Assembly: GCF_000513935.1 (NCBI RefSeq)
Contig: NZ_AZUY01000016.1
Coordinates: forward strand, 1-64,000
Direction: 5' to 3'
DNA from: Mesorhizobium sp. WSM3626
GTDB lineage: Bacteria > Pseudomonadota > Alphaproteobacteria > Rhizobiales > Rhizobiaceae
DNA: 64,000 bases
The position numbers were made by a program, and so were the translations under genes. How positions within the stretch are numbered: the first letter of the stretch is position 1; each line of letters begins with the position of its first letter. The notes beneath the pieces are model-generated. The model was not told the DNA's origin, did no database searches, and was given only the letters and a program-made list of their open reading frames with translations. Of the stretch, positions 1 to 8,725 are shown in pieces.

Positions 1-227
1 TCGAGAACGCCCATTTCGATCCAGCGATAGTAGCGCCGCTTCACGGATCGATAGTCGCCGAGCCGCTCGGGTAGATCACGCCAGCGCCCACCCGAGCGGG
101 CCATCCACAGCAGGGCATCAAGGAACTTCCGGTTGTCGGTGCGCGGGCCGCGCTTGCCCTTCGTACCGCCAGGCACAAAGCCCTTGATCCGTTCCCACTG
201 ATCCTCTCGAAGCGCATCGCAGTCCAT
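1..227 (-). CDS. IS5 family transposase, N-terminal part (runs off window)
   Basis: The reverse strand encodes about 75 residues starting MDCDALREDQWERIKGF and continuing through a segment with LDALLWMARSGGRWRDLP. This is the typical N-terminal DUF4096-like domain of IS5/IS427-group transposases. The start is an ATG behind a clear GGAGGT Shine-Dalgarno. The frame is open to the window edge, so the DDE catalytic part lies outside. The overlapping 80-residue frame at 41-283 is a shadow of this gene. The family assignment is firm; whether the full element is intact cannot be seen. Confidence 0.85.
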   Translation of the reverse strand, partial: MDCDALREDQWERIKGFVPGGTKGKRGPRTDNRKFLDALLWMARSGGRWRDLPERLGDYRSVKRRYYRWIEMGVL

Positions 228-285
228 CGCTGACCTCCAAAAATCAGCGTTGAATCTGATTTGCCCTTCCTTGGGAATCCCAACC
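1..285 (-). mobile_element. One end of an IS5-type insertion sequence
   Basis: The transposase start lies at 227 and the stop of the antiporter gene at 306, so one end of the element must fall between. A palindromic TTGGGAATCCC stretch near 273-285 may mark the terminal inverted repeat. The other end is outside the window, so the outer boundary and any target duplication are only estimated. Confidence 0.55.
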
Positions 286-305
286 CGTTAAATCGTCACT
301 ACGCC

Positions 306-1724
306 CTAGCCAAAGAACAGAAAACCCGCGATCAAAAAGGTCGGGATCAGCACCAGCCCGGACCACAGCATATACCCGAAGAAGCCCGGCATCTTGACGC
401 CGCGATGCCTGGCAATGGCATAGACCATGAAATTGGGTGCGTTGCCGATATAGGTGTTGGCCCCCATGAACACGGCACCCGCCGAGATCGCGGCAAGCGT
501 CGAGGCGAACTCGGTCATCAGGTGCTGAGGGTCGCCGCCCGCCAACTCGAAGAACACCAGATAAGTCGGCGCATTGTCGAGGAAGGACGACAGCGCCCCG
601 GTCAGCCAGAAATAGGCGAGGTCGTTGGGCGTGCCTTGTGCCGACGTGACGAGCGCGACCAGCGGCGCCAGCGCGCCGTCATGGCCGGCCCTCAAAATGG
701 CGACGACCGGAACGATGCAGGTGAAGATGCCGGCGAACAATTTGGCCACTTCCGCGATCGGACCCCAGTTGAAGCCGTTCGCTTCGCGGTAGCTCTTATA
801 CGAGAGGGGAAGCGATAGCAGAGCCAGCGCGAGGATGATCGCGTCGCGTATCAGGTTCTGCAACTCGAGACTGACGCCGAACACCAAAAAGCTCACGCCC
901 GGTTTCCAGGCGGCCGACAGCAGGATGGCGCCGATCACACCGGCCAGCAGCGGAAGGTTGGCCAGGCCGCGCAGGCGCACCTTCGTATCCGGGGTCGGAT
1001 CCTTGATCTTCGGCGCGCCGGCCTCGCGCCGGTGCAGGATGAGGTCGATCGCCAGGAACGCCGCCAGCACGACGATGCCGACGAACAGCGTCTCCCGGTA
1101 GAGATTGTTGGTCGTCCAGAAGAAATCGACGCCGCGCAGGAAGCCGACGAACAGCGGCGGGTCGCCGAGCGGCGTCAGCGAGCCGCCAATGTTGGACACC
1201 AGGAAAATGAAGAAGATGACGACATGGGCATTGAAACGCCTGTTGTCGTTGGCGCGCAGGATCGGCCGGATCAGGATCATCGAGGCGCCGGTCGTGCCGA
1301 TCACCGAGGCAAGCAGCGCCCCGACGATCAGCAGTCCGGCATTGACCAGCGGTGTGCCGTGGATATTGCCGGTAAGCAGGATGCCGCCCGAAATCGTGTA
1401 GAGCGCAAACAGCAGGACGATGAACGACATGTATTCGGTGAGCAGCGCGTGCAGCACCGCCTCGGTTGCCGCCGGGGCACCGAAGGCGACCGCGAGCGGC
1501 ACGATCACCAGCGCCGCCCACAAGGCGGTGATCTTGCCGTAGTGGTGTTCCCAGACATGGTGGAACAGCAGGGGACCGGACGCGATCGACAAGAGCAGCC
1601 CGGCAAAAGGCAGCGCCCACCAGAGCGACATCGTGGCGCCAGGCAGGCCGTGTTCTTCAGCCGCGAATGCCGATACCGGAAACAGCATCGCGACGGCGAT
1701 CGCACCGGCCGTCCCGATCGCCAT
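306..1724 (-). CDS. Na+/H+ antiporter, citrate-transporter (CitMHS/NhaD-like) family
   Basis: A polytopic inner-membrane protein of about 472 residues. It has an N-terminal signal-like segment ending PVSAFA and roughly 11-12 hydrophobic helices. Conserved-looking motifs include LVSNIGGSLTPLGDPPLF and LSSFLDNAPTYLVFF, typical of ion-transporter-superfamily sodium:proton antiporters. It probably exchanges Na+ for H+, but the family also contains carboxylate carriers, so the substrate is inferred. I prefer the ATG at 1724, behind an AAGGGGA sequence, to the in-frame GTG at 1751. It lies 34 nt downstream of pncA on the same strand and may be cotranscribed with it. Confidence 0.85.
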   Translation of the reverse strand: MAIGTAGAIAVAMLFPVSAFAAEEHGLPGATMSLWWALPFAGLLLSIASGPLLFHHVWEHHYGKITALWAALVIVPLAVAFGAPAATEAVLHALLTEYMSFIVLLFALYTISGGILLTGNIHGTPLVNAGLLIVGALLASVIGTTGASMILIRPILRANDNRRFNAHVVIFFIFLVSNIGGSLTPLGDPPLFVGFLRGVDFFWTTNNLYRETLFVGIVVLAAFLAIDLILHRREAGAPKIKDPTPDTKVRLRGLANLPLLAGVIGAILLSAAWKPGVSFLVFGVSLELQNLIRDAIILALALLSLPLSYKSYREANGFNWGPIAEVAKLFAGIFTCIVPVVAILRAGHDGALAPLVALVTSAQGTPNDLAYFWLTGALSSFLDNAPTYLVFFELAGGDPQHLMTEFASTLAAISAGAVFMGANTYIGNAPNFMVYAIARHRGVKMPGFFGYMLWSGLVLIPTFLIAGFLFFG

Positions 1725-1758
1725 CGGCAAAGATCCCCTTCTGCCCCCCACGATGCGG

Positions 1759-2373
1759 TCAGCCGGACGTGTGATCTTCGAGCGTCACGCCGGCATCGCG
1801 CATTTTCGCCAGCATTGTCTCGAGCGACCCGTTGAGATCGATGCCACGGCAGGCATCGAGCCTGACCATGGTTCTAAAACCCTGTTTGACCGCATCCAAC
1901 GCCGAGAAGGCGACACAGAAATCGGTCGCCAGGCCGACCAGGGTCAGCGTGTCGATGCCGCGCTCCCGGAGATAGCCGGCGAGCCCGGTCGGCGTCGTGT
2001 GATCGTTCTCGAAAAAGGCCGAGTAGCTGTCGATGGCGGACCGAAAACCCTTGCGGATGACGAGCTCGGCCTTGGTCCAGGCAAGGCCGGAATGGAAATC
2101 CGAGCCGAGACTGCCCTGAATGCAATGGTCCGGCCACAGCGTCTGCGGACCATATGGCATCTCGATCGTCGAAAAGGGCTGCGCGCCGGGATGGCTGGAG
2201 GCAAAGCTGGAATGGCCGGCGGGGTGCCAGTCCTGCGTCAGCACGACATGGTCGGTTCGCCGGATCATGTCATTGACCAGCGGAACGATCTCGTCGCCGC
2301 CGGCCACCGCCAGCGCGCCGCCCGGGCAAAAATCGTTCTGCAGGTCGATGACAACGAGCGCTTCGTCGGCCAT
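1759..2373 (-). CDS. pncA: Nicotinamidase / pyrazinamidase
   Basis: Cytoplasmic isochorismatase-fold amidohydrolase of 204 residues that converts nicotinamide to nicotinate plus ammonia in the NAD salvage pathway. It shows the nucleophile-side Asp10 in VVIDLQNDFCPGGAL, the metal-binding DWHPAGHSSF segment, the catalytic Lys in VIRKGF, and the nucleophilic Cys153 in GLATDFCV. The length is normal for PncA. An AAGGAAG Shine-Dalgarno precedes the ATG. It is transcribed away from the molybdenum hydroxylase/ring-reductase operon that begins 331 nt away. This matters because its product, nicotinate, is a plausible substrate of that operon. Confidence 0.93.
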   Translation of the reverse strand: MADEALVVIDLQNDFCPGGALAVAGGDEIVPLVNDMIRRTDHVVLTQDWHPAGHSSFASSHPGAQPFSTIEMPYGPQTLWPDHCIQGSLGSDFHSGLAWTKAELVIRKGFRSAIDSYSAFFENDHTTPTGLAGYLRERGIDTLTLVGLATDFCVAFSALDAVKQGFRTMVRLDACRGIDLNGSLETMLAKMRDAGVTLEDHTSG

Positions 2374-2550
2374 GGGGCTTCCTTCCTGTCAGGCTAGGGT
2401 CGGGCTCCGAATGAGGGGCTCGGCGAAAGAAAAAGCCGCTGGCGCGACCGGAGGGAGAAACTTGACCAGATGGCGGGCCGCGTCAACCTCCAGCGGCATA
2501 ACAAATGCGTGGCGATGCCAGCCACATGAGTACCGGCGTAAACTCTGGCT

Positions 2551-2578
2551 TTGACAATTTCCGCCGTCTTGATATCAT
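2551..2578 (+). promoter_or_regulatory. Sigma-70-like promoter of the hydroxylase operon
   Basis: TTGACA (2551-2556), 16 nt, then TATCAT (2573-2578) form a strong-looking promoter in the 331-nt gap between pncA and the hydroxylase operon. It points toward the operon, and transcription would start near 2585. The rest of the gap (2374-2704) holds the inverted repeat and tandem repeat listed separately; I see no gene in it. Confidence 0.5.
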
Positions 2579-2594
2579 TTGCATACGAATGAAT

Positions 2595-2615
2595 TTGCCG
2601 GATTGAAACCGGCAA
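2595..2615. promoter_or_regulatory. Inverted repeat just downstream of the operon promoter, candidate MarR operator
   Basis: TTGCCGG and CCGGCAA form perfect 7-bp arms around a 7-nt spacer, starting about 17 nt after the -10 element. The position would block RNA polymerase. The MarR gene at the end of this operon is the obvious candidate ligand. It could equally fold as an RNA stem-loop in the leader. Confidence 0.4.
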
Positions 2616-2664
2616 GATATCCCCGAGGGTAAGCGCCTTGGGAGGGCCGGTTTCCGGGAAAGCC

Positions 2665-2698
2665 CCATCTTGTTGGGAAGGGCCATCTTGTTGGAAGG
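2665..2698 (+). repeat. Tandem duplication of the ribosome-binding region
   Basis: CCATCTTGTTGGGAAGG (2665-2681) is followed directly by CCATCTTGTTGGAAGG (2683-2698), differing by one G. The second copy supplies the GGAAGG Shine-Dalgarno six bases before the GTG start at 2705. The first copy is therefore a spare Shine-Dalgarno just upstream. Confidence 0.6.
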
Positions 2699-2704
2699 CA
2701 AAAA

Positions 2705-3559
2705 GTGATCCGTTACGTGAAACCCACCACGGTCGACGAGGCGCTCGCGCTGCTTGGCGGGGGCGCCTGGCGTATCCTTGCGGGCGGCACGGATTTCTTT
2801 CCGGCGCAAGGCAGCAAGCCGTTTCGCGACAATGTGCTCGATATCAACGGCCTGACGGCGCTGCGCGGCATCACCGAGACCGGCAGTCACTGGATTATCG
2901 GCGCGCGCGCGACCTGGACCGACATCATCCGCCATCCCTTGCACCCGGCCTTCGATGCGCTGAAACAGGCCGCGCGCGAGGTCGGCTCGGCGCAGATCCA
3001 GAACGTTGCCTCGGTCGCCGGCAATCTCTGCAACGCTTCGCCGGCCGCCGACGGCGTGCCGGGGCTGCTCGTGCTCGACGCCGAGGTCGAGCTGCGCTCG
3101 GCGGCGGCGACGCGCCATCTGCCCTTGTCGGAGTTCATCCTGGGCAACCGCAGTACGGCCTTGCGGCCTGGCGAGATGGTGACGGCCATCCGCGTGCCGA
3201 AACCCACCGGCACATCGGCCTTCGTCAAGCTTGGCGCCCGGCGCTATCTCGTCATCTCCATCGCCATGGTGGCGGTGCGTCTGGTTGTCGAGAATGCCAC
3301 TGTCGCGGATGCGGCCGTCGCCGTCGGCTCCTGTTCCGCCGTTGCCAGGCGGCTTGCCGGTATCGAGGCGGCGTTGCGCGGGCTTCCCCTGGACGCCGGG
3401 CTTGTTGCCGCGGTCCGTTCGGCGCCGATGGCTGAGCTGTCGCCGATCGCCGATGTGCGCGGCAGCGCCGAATACAGGCTGGACGCGGTGCGCGAGATCG
3501 TTGCCCGCGCCGTGCTCGAGGCCGCTGGAAAGCCGGCAGGCGACAAGGTGGCCGCATGA
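2705..3559 (+). CDS. Molybdenum hydroxylase FAD-binding subunit (CoxM/XdhB-like)
   Basis: A 284-residue medium subunit of the xanthine dehydrogenase/CO dehydrogenase family. It carries electrons from the Fe-S clusters of its partner to NAD or another acceptor through FAD. FAD-binding motifs are visible: ILAGGTDFFP near residue 27 and a NVASVAGNLCNASPAADG segment near residue 100, matching the family's AGGTDL and TIGGN-type loops. The start is GTG with GGAAGG six bases upstream. The last four bases overlap the next gene (ATGA), implying translational coupling. The substrate cannot be read from this subunit. Confidence 0.9.
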   Translation: MIRYVKPTTVDEALALLGGGAWRILAGGTDFFPAQGSKPFRDNVLDINGLTALRGITETGSHWIIGARATWTDIIRHPLHPAFDALKQAAREVGSAQIQNVASVAGNLCNASPAADGVPGLLVLDAEVELRSAAATRHLPLSEFILGNRSTALRPGEMVTAIRVPKPTGTSAFVKLGARRYLVISIAMVAVRLVVENATVADAAVAVGSCSAVARRLAGIEAALRGLPLDAGLVAAVRSAPMAELSPIADVRGSAEYRLDAVREIVARAVLEAAGKPAGDKVAA

Positions 3560-6309
3560 GCATGGATCGCGCCGATATCGCCTTCGCGGTCAATGGCGCC
3601 GCCGTCTCGGTCAACGTGCCGCCGCTGCGCCGGCTGTCCTCGGTGCTGCGTGACGAATTGCGACTGACGGGAACAAAGGTCGGCTGCGACGCCGGCGACT
3701 GCGGCGCCTGCACGGTGCTGGTCGACGGCGACCCTGTCTGCGCCTGCCTGATGCCGGCGGCCTCCGCTGCCGGCACCGGGGTGACAACGGTCGAGGGCCT
3801 CGCCAATGGCCGGCTGTCGGCTCTGCAAGCCTCGTTCCTGGCGCATGGCGCCGCGCAATGCGGCATCTGCACGCCGGCACTGCTGGTCGCGGCAACCGCG
3901 CTGCTGGACACGAAACCCAGGCCGACCGAGACCGAGGTGCAGGATGCGCTGGGCGGGATCCTCTGCCGCTGCACCGGCTACCGGAAGATCATCGCGGCGG
4001 TGATGGAGGCTTCTCTCCAGGCCGCGAGCCTGGATTTCCGTCTGCCTCGGTCCGGCCACGCCATCGGCGCGTCACCGGTCAGGCTCGACGGTGTGCCAAA
4101 AGTGACCGGGGCCGAGAAATTCGGTGGCGATTCTTTCCCGGTCGATGCGCTTGCCGTGCTGGTGATCCGCTCGCCGCATTATCATGCCGGCTTCGCCTTC
4201 GGCGACATCGATGGCTGGGCAAGCCGCCATCCCGGTATTGCGGGCGTCTTCACGGCCGCCGATATCCCGGGCAAGAACTGCTTTGGCGTTATCGGCCCGT
4301 TCGCCGACCAGCCGGCGCTGGCCGAGGGCGTTGCCCGGCTTCGCGGCGAGGCGGTCGCCCTGGTCGCCGGCGAGCGCGAGGCGATGCTCGATCTCGATCT
4401 GTCGGATTTCCCTGTCCGCTGGACCGAGCTGCCACATGTTCTCCAGCCTTGCGACGCGCAGGCCGCAGGTGCGGCGCTGATCCACGAAAGCCGCCCGGCC
4501 AATTTGTTGACCAAGGGCTTCGTCGAACGCGGCGATCCCGAGTTAGCACTTGCCAGTGCGGCCTTCACCGCGAGCGGCACGATCGACACCTCCTATGTCG
4601 AGCACGCCTATATCGAACCGGAAGCCGGCTATGCCTATCTCGACGGCGACACGCTGGTCGTCGTCGCCTGCACACAGGCGCCCTATATGGACCGCGACGA
4701 GACGGCGAAGGTGCTTGGCCTTGCCGTCGACAAGGTGCGCATCGTGCCGACCGCGACCGGCGGCGGCTTTGGCTCCAAGCTCGACGTTTCCCTGCAGCCT
4801 CTCATCGGCCTTGTGGCGCTGAAGACCGGGCGGGCGGCGGCGCTCGCCTACACCCGCAACGAATCCATGATGTCGACCACCAAGCGCCATCCGGCGCGGA
4901 TGAAGGCCACCATCGGCGCCGACGCCCACGGCTACGTCACCGGCATGGTCTTCGAAGGCGATTTCAACACCGGTGCCTATGCCAGCTGGGGGCCAACGGT
5001 CGCCAACCGCGTGCCGGTGCACGCCTCCGGCCCCTATGCGACGCCGAACTACCGCGCCGAGGGCCGCGCAATCCACACCCATGGCCCGATTGCCGGGGCC
5101 TTCCGTGGCTTCGGCGTGCCGCAGGCGACGATCATGCAAGAGACGCTGTATGACGAACTCGCCGGCAAGCTCGGCATGGACCGGCTCGACTTTCGCCTGA
5201 AGAACTGTCTTCGGAACGGCTCCGAAACGGTTACCGGGCAGCTTCTGGAGACTGGCGTCGGCATTGCCGAATGCCTTCAAGCGCTGCGGCCGCATTGGGC
5301 GCGGGCGACGGCCGATGCGGATGCTTTCAACAGTGCCGGTGTCGATAGAAAGCGTGGCGTCGGCATCGCCTCGTGCTGGTATGGCTGCGGCAACACATCA
5401 CTGCCCAACCCGTCGACCATCCGGGTCGGTATCGCGGCTGAGGGCGCGGTCATCCTGCACCAGGGCGCGGTCGATATCGGCCAGGGCTCCAACACCGTCA
5501 TCACGCAGATTTGCGCCGACGCGCTCGGCCTGCCTCTGGAAAAATTCCAGTTGAAGAGCGCCGATACGGCGATCAGCCCCGACGCCGGCAAGACTTCGGC
5601 CTCGCGACAGACTTTCGTGACCGGCAAGGCGGCCGAGAAGGCGGGCCGCGCCCTGCGTGAAACAATCCTGCGCTTTGCCAATGTCTCGGACAAGGCTTCC
5701 CTTCAACTGGATGGCCCGGCGATCGTTATCCGTGAAGGCGAGGCGACGCGCCGTATTGATCTTGCCTCGCTCGAAATGGACGCCGACGACTTCGTCTTCC
5801 GCGCCGAGGAGACCTATGACCCGCCAACGCTGCCGCTCGATGCCAAGGGGCAGGGCAAGCCCTATGCGGTCTATGGCTATGGCGCGCAGATTGCCGAACT
5901 CGAGGTCGACCTGAAGCTCGGCACGGTCAAGCTGATCAGGATCATCGCCGCGCATGACGTCGGCAAGGCGATCAATCCGCTGCTGGTCGAGGGCCAGATC
6001 GAAGGCGGCATCGCGCAAGGCATAGGCATGGCGTTGATGGAAGAATACATACCCGGCCGCACCGAGAACCTGCACGACTATCTCATCCCGACCATTGGCG
6101 ATGTGCCCCCGATAGAGACCATCCTTATCGAGGTCCCCGATCCTGAAGGGCCATTCGGCGCCAAGGGCCTGGGCGAGCACGTGCTGATCCCGACGGCGCC
6201 GGCGATCCTCAACGCCATCCGTCACGCCACCGGCGTGCCCGTCACCAAGGTGCCGGCAACGCCGAGCCGCATCCTGGCGGCCATCCGCGAGAAGGAGGCA
6301 CGCACATGA
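3556..6309 (+). CDS. Molybdenum hydroxylase, fused 2Fe-2S and molybdopterin subunits
   Basis: The 917-residue protein joins two subunits that are often separate. Residues 1-160 carry two [2Fe-2S] clusters: Cys44, 49, 52 and 64, then Cys102, 105, 137 and 139 (CGIC and CRCTGYRKI). The rest is the aldehyde oxidase/xanthine dehydrogenase molybdopterin domain with GGGFGSK, GAFRGFG, DIGQGSNT and the catalytic-type Glu874 in GAKGLGE. Such enzymes hydroxylate N-heterocycles or aldehydes with water as oxygen source. With the FAD subunit upstream this forms a complete enzyme. The following reductase gene suggests a nicotinate-like heterocycle, but that is inference; isoquinoline- or purine-type substrates are possible. 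Confidence 0.9.
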   Translation: MSMDRADIAFAVNGAAVSVNVPPLRRLSSVLRDELRLTGTKVGCDAGDCGACTVLVDGDPVCACLMPAASAAGTGVTTVEGLANGRLSALQASFLAHGAAQCGICTPALLVAATALLDTKPRPTETEVQDALGGILCRCTGYRKIIAAVMEASLQAASLDFRLPRSGHAIGASPVRLDGVPKVTGAEKFGGDSFPVDALAVLVIRSPHYHAGFAFGDIDGWASRHPGIAGVFTAADIPGKNCFGVIGPFADQPALAEGVARLRGEAVALVAGEREAMLDLDLSDFPVRWTELPHVLQPCDAQAAGAALIHESRPANLLTKGFVERGDPELALASAAFTASGTIDTSYVEHAYIEPEAGYAYLDGDTLVVVACTQAPYMDRDETAKVLGLAVDKVRIVPTATGGGFGSKLDVSLQPLIGLVALKTGRAAALAYTRNESMMSTTKRHPARMKATIGADAHGYVTGMVFEGDFNTGAYASWGPTVANRVPVHASGPYATPNYRAEGRAIHTHGPIAGAFRGFGVPQATIMQETLYDELAGKLGMDRLDFRLKNCLRNGSETVTGQLLETGVGIAECLQALRPHWARATADADAFNSAGVDRKRGVGIASCWYGCGNTSLPNPSTIRVGIAAEGAVILHQGAVDIGQGSNTVITQICADALGLPLEKFQLKSADTAISPDAGKTSASRQTFVTGKAAEKAGRALRETILRFANVSDKASLQLDGPAIVIREGEATRRIDLASLEMDADDFVFRAEETYDPPTLPLDAKGQGKPYAVYGYGAQIAELEVDLKLGTVKLIRIIAAHDVGKAINPLLVEGQIEGGIAQGIGMALMEEYIPGRTENLHDYLIPTIGDVPPIETILIEVPDPEGPFGAKGLGEHVLIPTAPAILNAIRHATGVPVTKVPATPSRILAAIREKEART

Positions 6310-7841
6310 GCGAGCTTGCCGAACGCTTCGAAACCCATGATCCCGGCGAGAAGCTGGTGGCGGAAAAGATCCGCTGCGATGCCTGTCCCGTCATGTGCTA
6401 CATCGCTGACGGCCGCACCGGCGCCTGCGATCGCTATGGCAATGTCGCGGGCCGGATCGTGCGCATGGACCCGCTGACCATCCTGGACCATGCGGCCGAG
6501 ACCGGCGCCGCCATGGTGCCCTTTGTCGCCGAGGGCGAGCAGTGGGATGGCGAGCTGGTCAACACCGGCCGCCGCTTCGTCACGGCAATCGGCGCCGGCA
6601 CCACCTATCCCGACTACAAGCCCGCTCCCTTCATCGTCAGCCAGGAAGTCGAGGGCGTCGATCTCGTCACCGTGGTCACCGAGGGCATCTTCTCCTATTG
6701 CGGCGTCAAGGTGAAGATCGACACCGACCGCCATATCGGACCCGAAACGGCTATTGTGCGGGCCGAGGGTGAGGCGATCGGCCATGTCACGACGGGAGAA
6801 TACGGCTCGCAGATGCTGTCGCTGGGCGGCGTGCATCATCTGACCGGCGGCTCCAAGGCGGAAGGCCGCGCTACCTGCGACGCGCTGCTCAATCTGTGCA
6901 ACCGCAAACCGGTGGAGCTCAGCATAGACGGCGGCGCCACGGTCGTTGTCGAAGCGGGCAAACCGCCCGTCATCGACGGCAAGCAGGAACATCGCATGCG
7001 CGTCGGCTGCGGCTCGGCGACCATCGGCATGTTCGCCACGCAATGGCGCGGGCTGGTCGACGAGGTCGTGGTGGTCGACGACCACATCACCGGCGTCGTC
7101 TCCGAACACCAGGCCGGCAAGGTGCTGGGCTGGCAGGATACCGGCATCAAGATCATCGGCCGCCGCTCGACACCGGGCCGCTATTTCAAGGTCTCGGAGC
7201 CAGGCCTAGGCTGGGGCGGCACCAGCATTTCCGATCCGCTGTCGATCCTCGGCGAGTGGAATGCCAAGAAGGGCGCGCGCCCGGGCCTGTCGCTGCTGAT
7301 GGTTTCGACCACCGGCGAGCAGTTCGCCTATTACGAGCTCGACGACGAGCTGAAACCGGTGCAGAAGCCGTTTCCCGATCGGCTGCGGAAATCGGTCAAC
7401 CTGATCGAGGACAATTGCGAGCCGGCCTTGTGCACCGTGCTGTTCATTGGCGGCGCCGGTGGCTCGCTGCGTGCCGGCGTCACCGAAAACCCGGTCAATC
7501 TCACCCGCTCCGTGCAAGGCCTGAAAACTTATGTCACCGTGGGCGGCGCGCCGGTCTATGTCTGGCCGGGCGGCGGCATCACGCTGATGGTCGATGTCAC
7601 CAGGGTTCCGGAAGGCGCCTTCGGCTATGTGCCGACGCCGGCGCTGGTGGCGCCGATCGAATTCACCCTGCGTCGCGACGATTACGTCAGGCTCGGCGGC
7701 TACGAGGCGGAGATACGCAGCGTCGCGGACATCGTCGCCAAGGGCGGCGAGTATCTCAATCCCCGGCGCGGCACGGGTGCTGCAACCCAAAATCCATGGC
7801 CGCCACTGGCGCAGTTGCGCCGTGCGGGCGGAGCCGGATGA
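6306..7841 (+). CDS. 6-hydroxynicotinate reductase-like Fe-S flavoprotein
   Basis: A 511-residue protein that I assign to the family of the Eubacterium barkeri 6-hydroxynicotinate reductase. That enzyme reduces the ring to 1,4,5,6-tetrahydro-6-oxonicotinate and was reported to hold covalent flavin plus several Fe-S clusters. Here an N-terminal cluster motif has Cys24, 27, 31 and 41 (CDACPVMC, then DGRTGAC). Further Cys occur in FSYCGVK, VGCGSAT and NCEPALC. Glycine-rich segments such as FIGGAGGSLRAGV and VWPGGGITLM follow. It overlaps both neighbours by 4 nt. The aerobic-type alphaproteobacterial version is uncharacterised as far as I know, so the substrate remains open. Confidence 0.75.
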   Translation: MSELAERFETHDPGEKLVAEKIRCDACPVMCYIADGRTGACDRYGNVAGRIVRMDPLTILDHAAETGAAMVPFVAEGEQWDGELVNTGRRFVTAIGAGTTYPDYKPAPFIVSQEVEGVDLVTVVTEGIFSYCGVKVKIDTDRHIGPETAIVRAEGEAIGHVTTGEYGSQMLSLGGVHHLTGGSKAEGRATCDALLNLCNRKPVELSIDGGATVVVEAGKPPVIDGKQEHRMRVGCGSATIGMFATQWRGLVDEVVVVDDHITGVVSEHQAGKVLGWQDTGIKIIGRRSTPGRYFKVSEPGLGWGGTSISDPLSILGEWNAKKGARPGLSLLMVSTTGEQFAYYELDDELKPVQKPFPDRLRKSVNLIEDNCEPALCTVLFIGGAGGSLRAGVTENPVNLTRSVQGLKTYVTVGGAPVYVWPGGGITLMVDVTRVPEGAFGYVPTPALVAPIEFTLRRDDYVRLGGYEAEIRSVADIVAKGGEYLNPRRGTGAATQNPWPPLAQLRRAGGAG

Positions 7842-8725
7842 TGGAAGGCCCGCAAGCGCATTGGCTGCAGGACGGCAAGCGGCTGCATCTCAACCATGGG
7901 CCGATCGACCTGATCGTCGAGGCCTTCGGCGAGGCCGACGAGTGTCGCGCCGCCTATGCCCAGGCCGTCGCGCGTTTCCAGACGATCCTGATCGAGTTGG
8001 TCGAGGAGCTTCCCGAACTGCGGCTCCCCGCATTTTTCCTGGCGCCGCGCGCCTTCGCCGGCCCGACGGCGCGCCGCATGGAAGCAGCCGTCATGCCCCT
8101 GGCGGAATGCTTCATCACACCGATGGCCGCCGTTGCCGGATCGGTAGCCGACGAAATGATCGCCGCGCTGCTTGCAGGCCGCAAGCTCGACCGGGCCTAT
8201 GTCAACAATGGCGGCGACAGCGCCCTCCATCTCGACAAGGGCACGTCGATTGGCTTGGCGGTCGCCGGCACCGGCAACGGCATGGCCGACCGGATCACGA
8301 TCCGCGCGCAAGATGGCGTGCGTGGTGTCGCAACAAGCGGCTGGCGTGGCCGCTCCTTCTCGCTTGGCATTGCCGATGCCGTCACCGTGCTCGCGCGAAC
8401 CAGCGCCGAGGCCGACGCGGCGGCGACGCTCATCGCCAACGCGGTGGACCTGCCCGGCAATGCCGCCATCAGGCGCATCCCCGCACGCGAGCTGTCGCCC
8501 GACAGCGATCTTGGCGCGCGGCTGGTGACACAAGGCGTCGGCACGCTTGCACCTGATGAGGTGGCGCGGGCGCTGGACAATGGTCTTGCCGTCGCTGAAG
8601 ATTTTCGCCGGCGCGGCCTGATTGCCGCATCGGCGCTGTTTCTTGGCGGGGAAGCCCGTATCAGCGGCTCCGTTGCACTGGCCGCGTCCAACAAGCATGA
8701 ACCGGAGGAAGTTGCCCATGCCTGA
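7838..8725 (+). CDS. UPF0280 family protein (ApbE-like fold)
   Basis: 295 residues, starting at the ATG that overlaps the reductase stop (ATGATG); a second ATG follows at once. UPF0280 proteins are structurally related to ApbE, the enzyme that attaches FMN covalently to target proteins. Matching features here are TPMAAVAGSVADEM near residue 90, a YVNNGGDSAL motif near residue 125 like ApbE's NxGGD, and GVATSGWRGRSFSLGIADAV near residue 165 like its late SG...HI(I/L)D region. Next to a reductase family known for covalent flavin, a flavin-transferase role is an attractive inference, not shown. The codon use is unremarkable. Confidence 0.8.
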   Translation: MMEGPQAHWLQDGKRLHLNHGPIDLIVEAFGEADECRAAYAQAVARFQTILIELVEELPELRLPAFFLAPRAFAGPTARRMEAAVMPLAECFITPMAAVAGSVADEMIAALLAGRKLDRAYVNNGGDSALHLDKGTSIGLAVAGTGNGMADRITIRAQDGVRGVATSGWRGRSFSLGIADAVTVLARTSAEADAAATLIANAVDLPGNAAIRRIPARELSPDSDLGARLVTQGVGTLAPDEVARALDNGLAVAEDFRRRGLIAASALFLGGEARISGSVALAASNKHEPEEVAHA

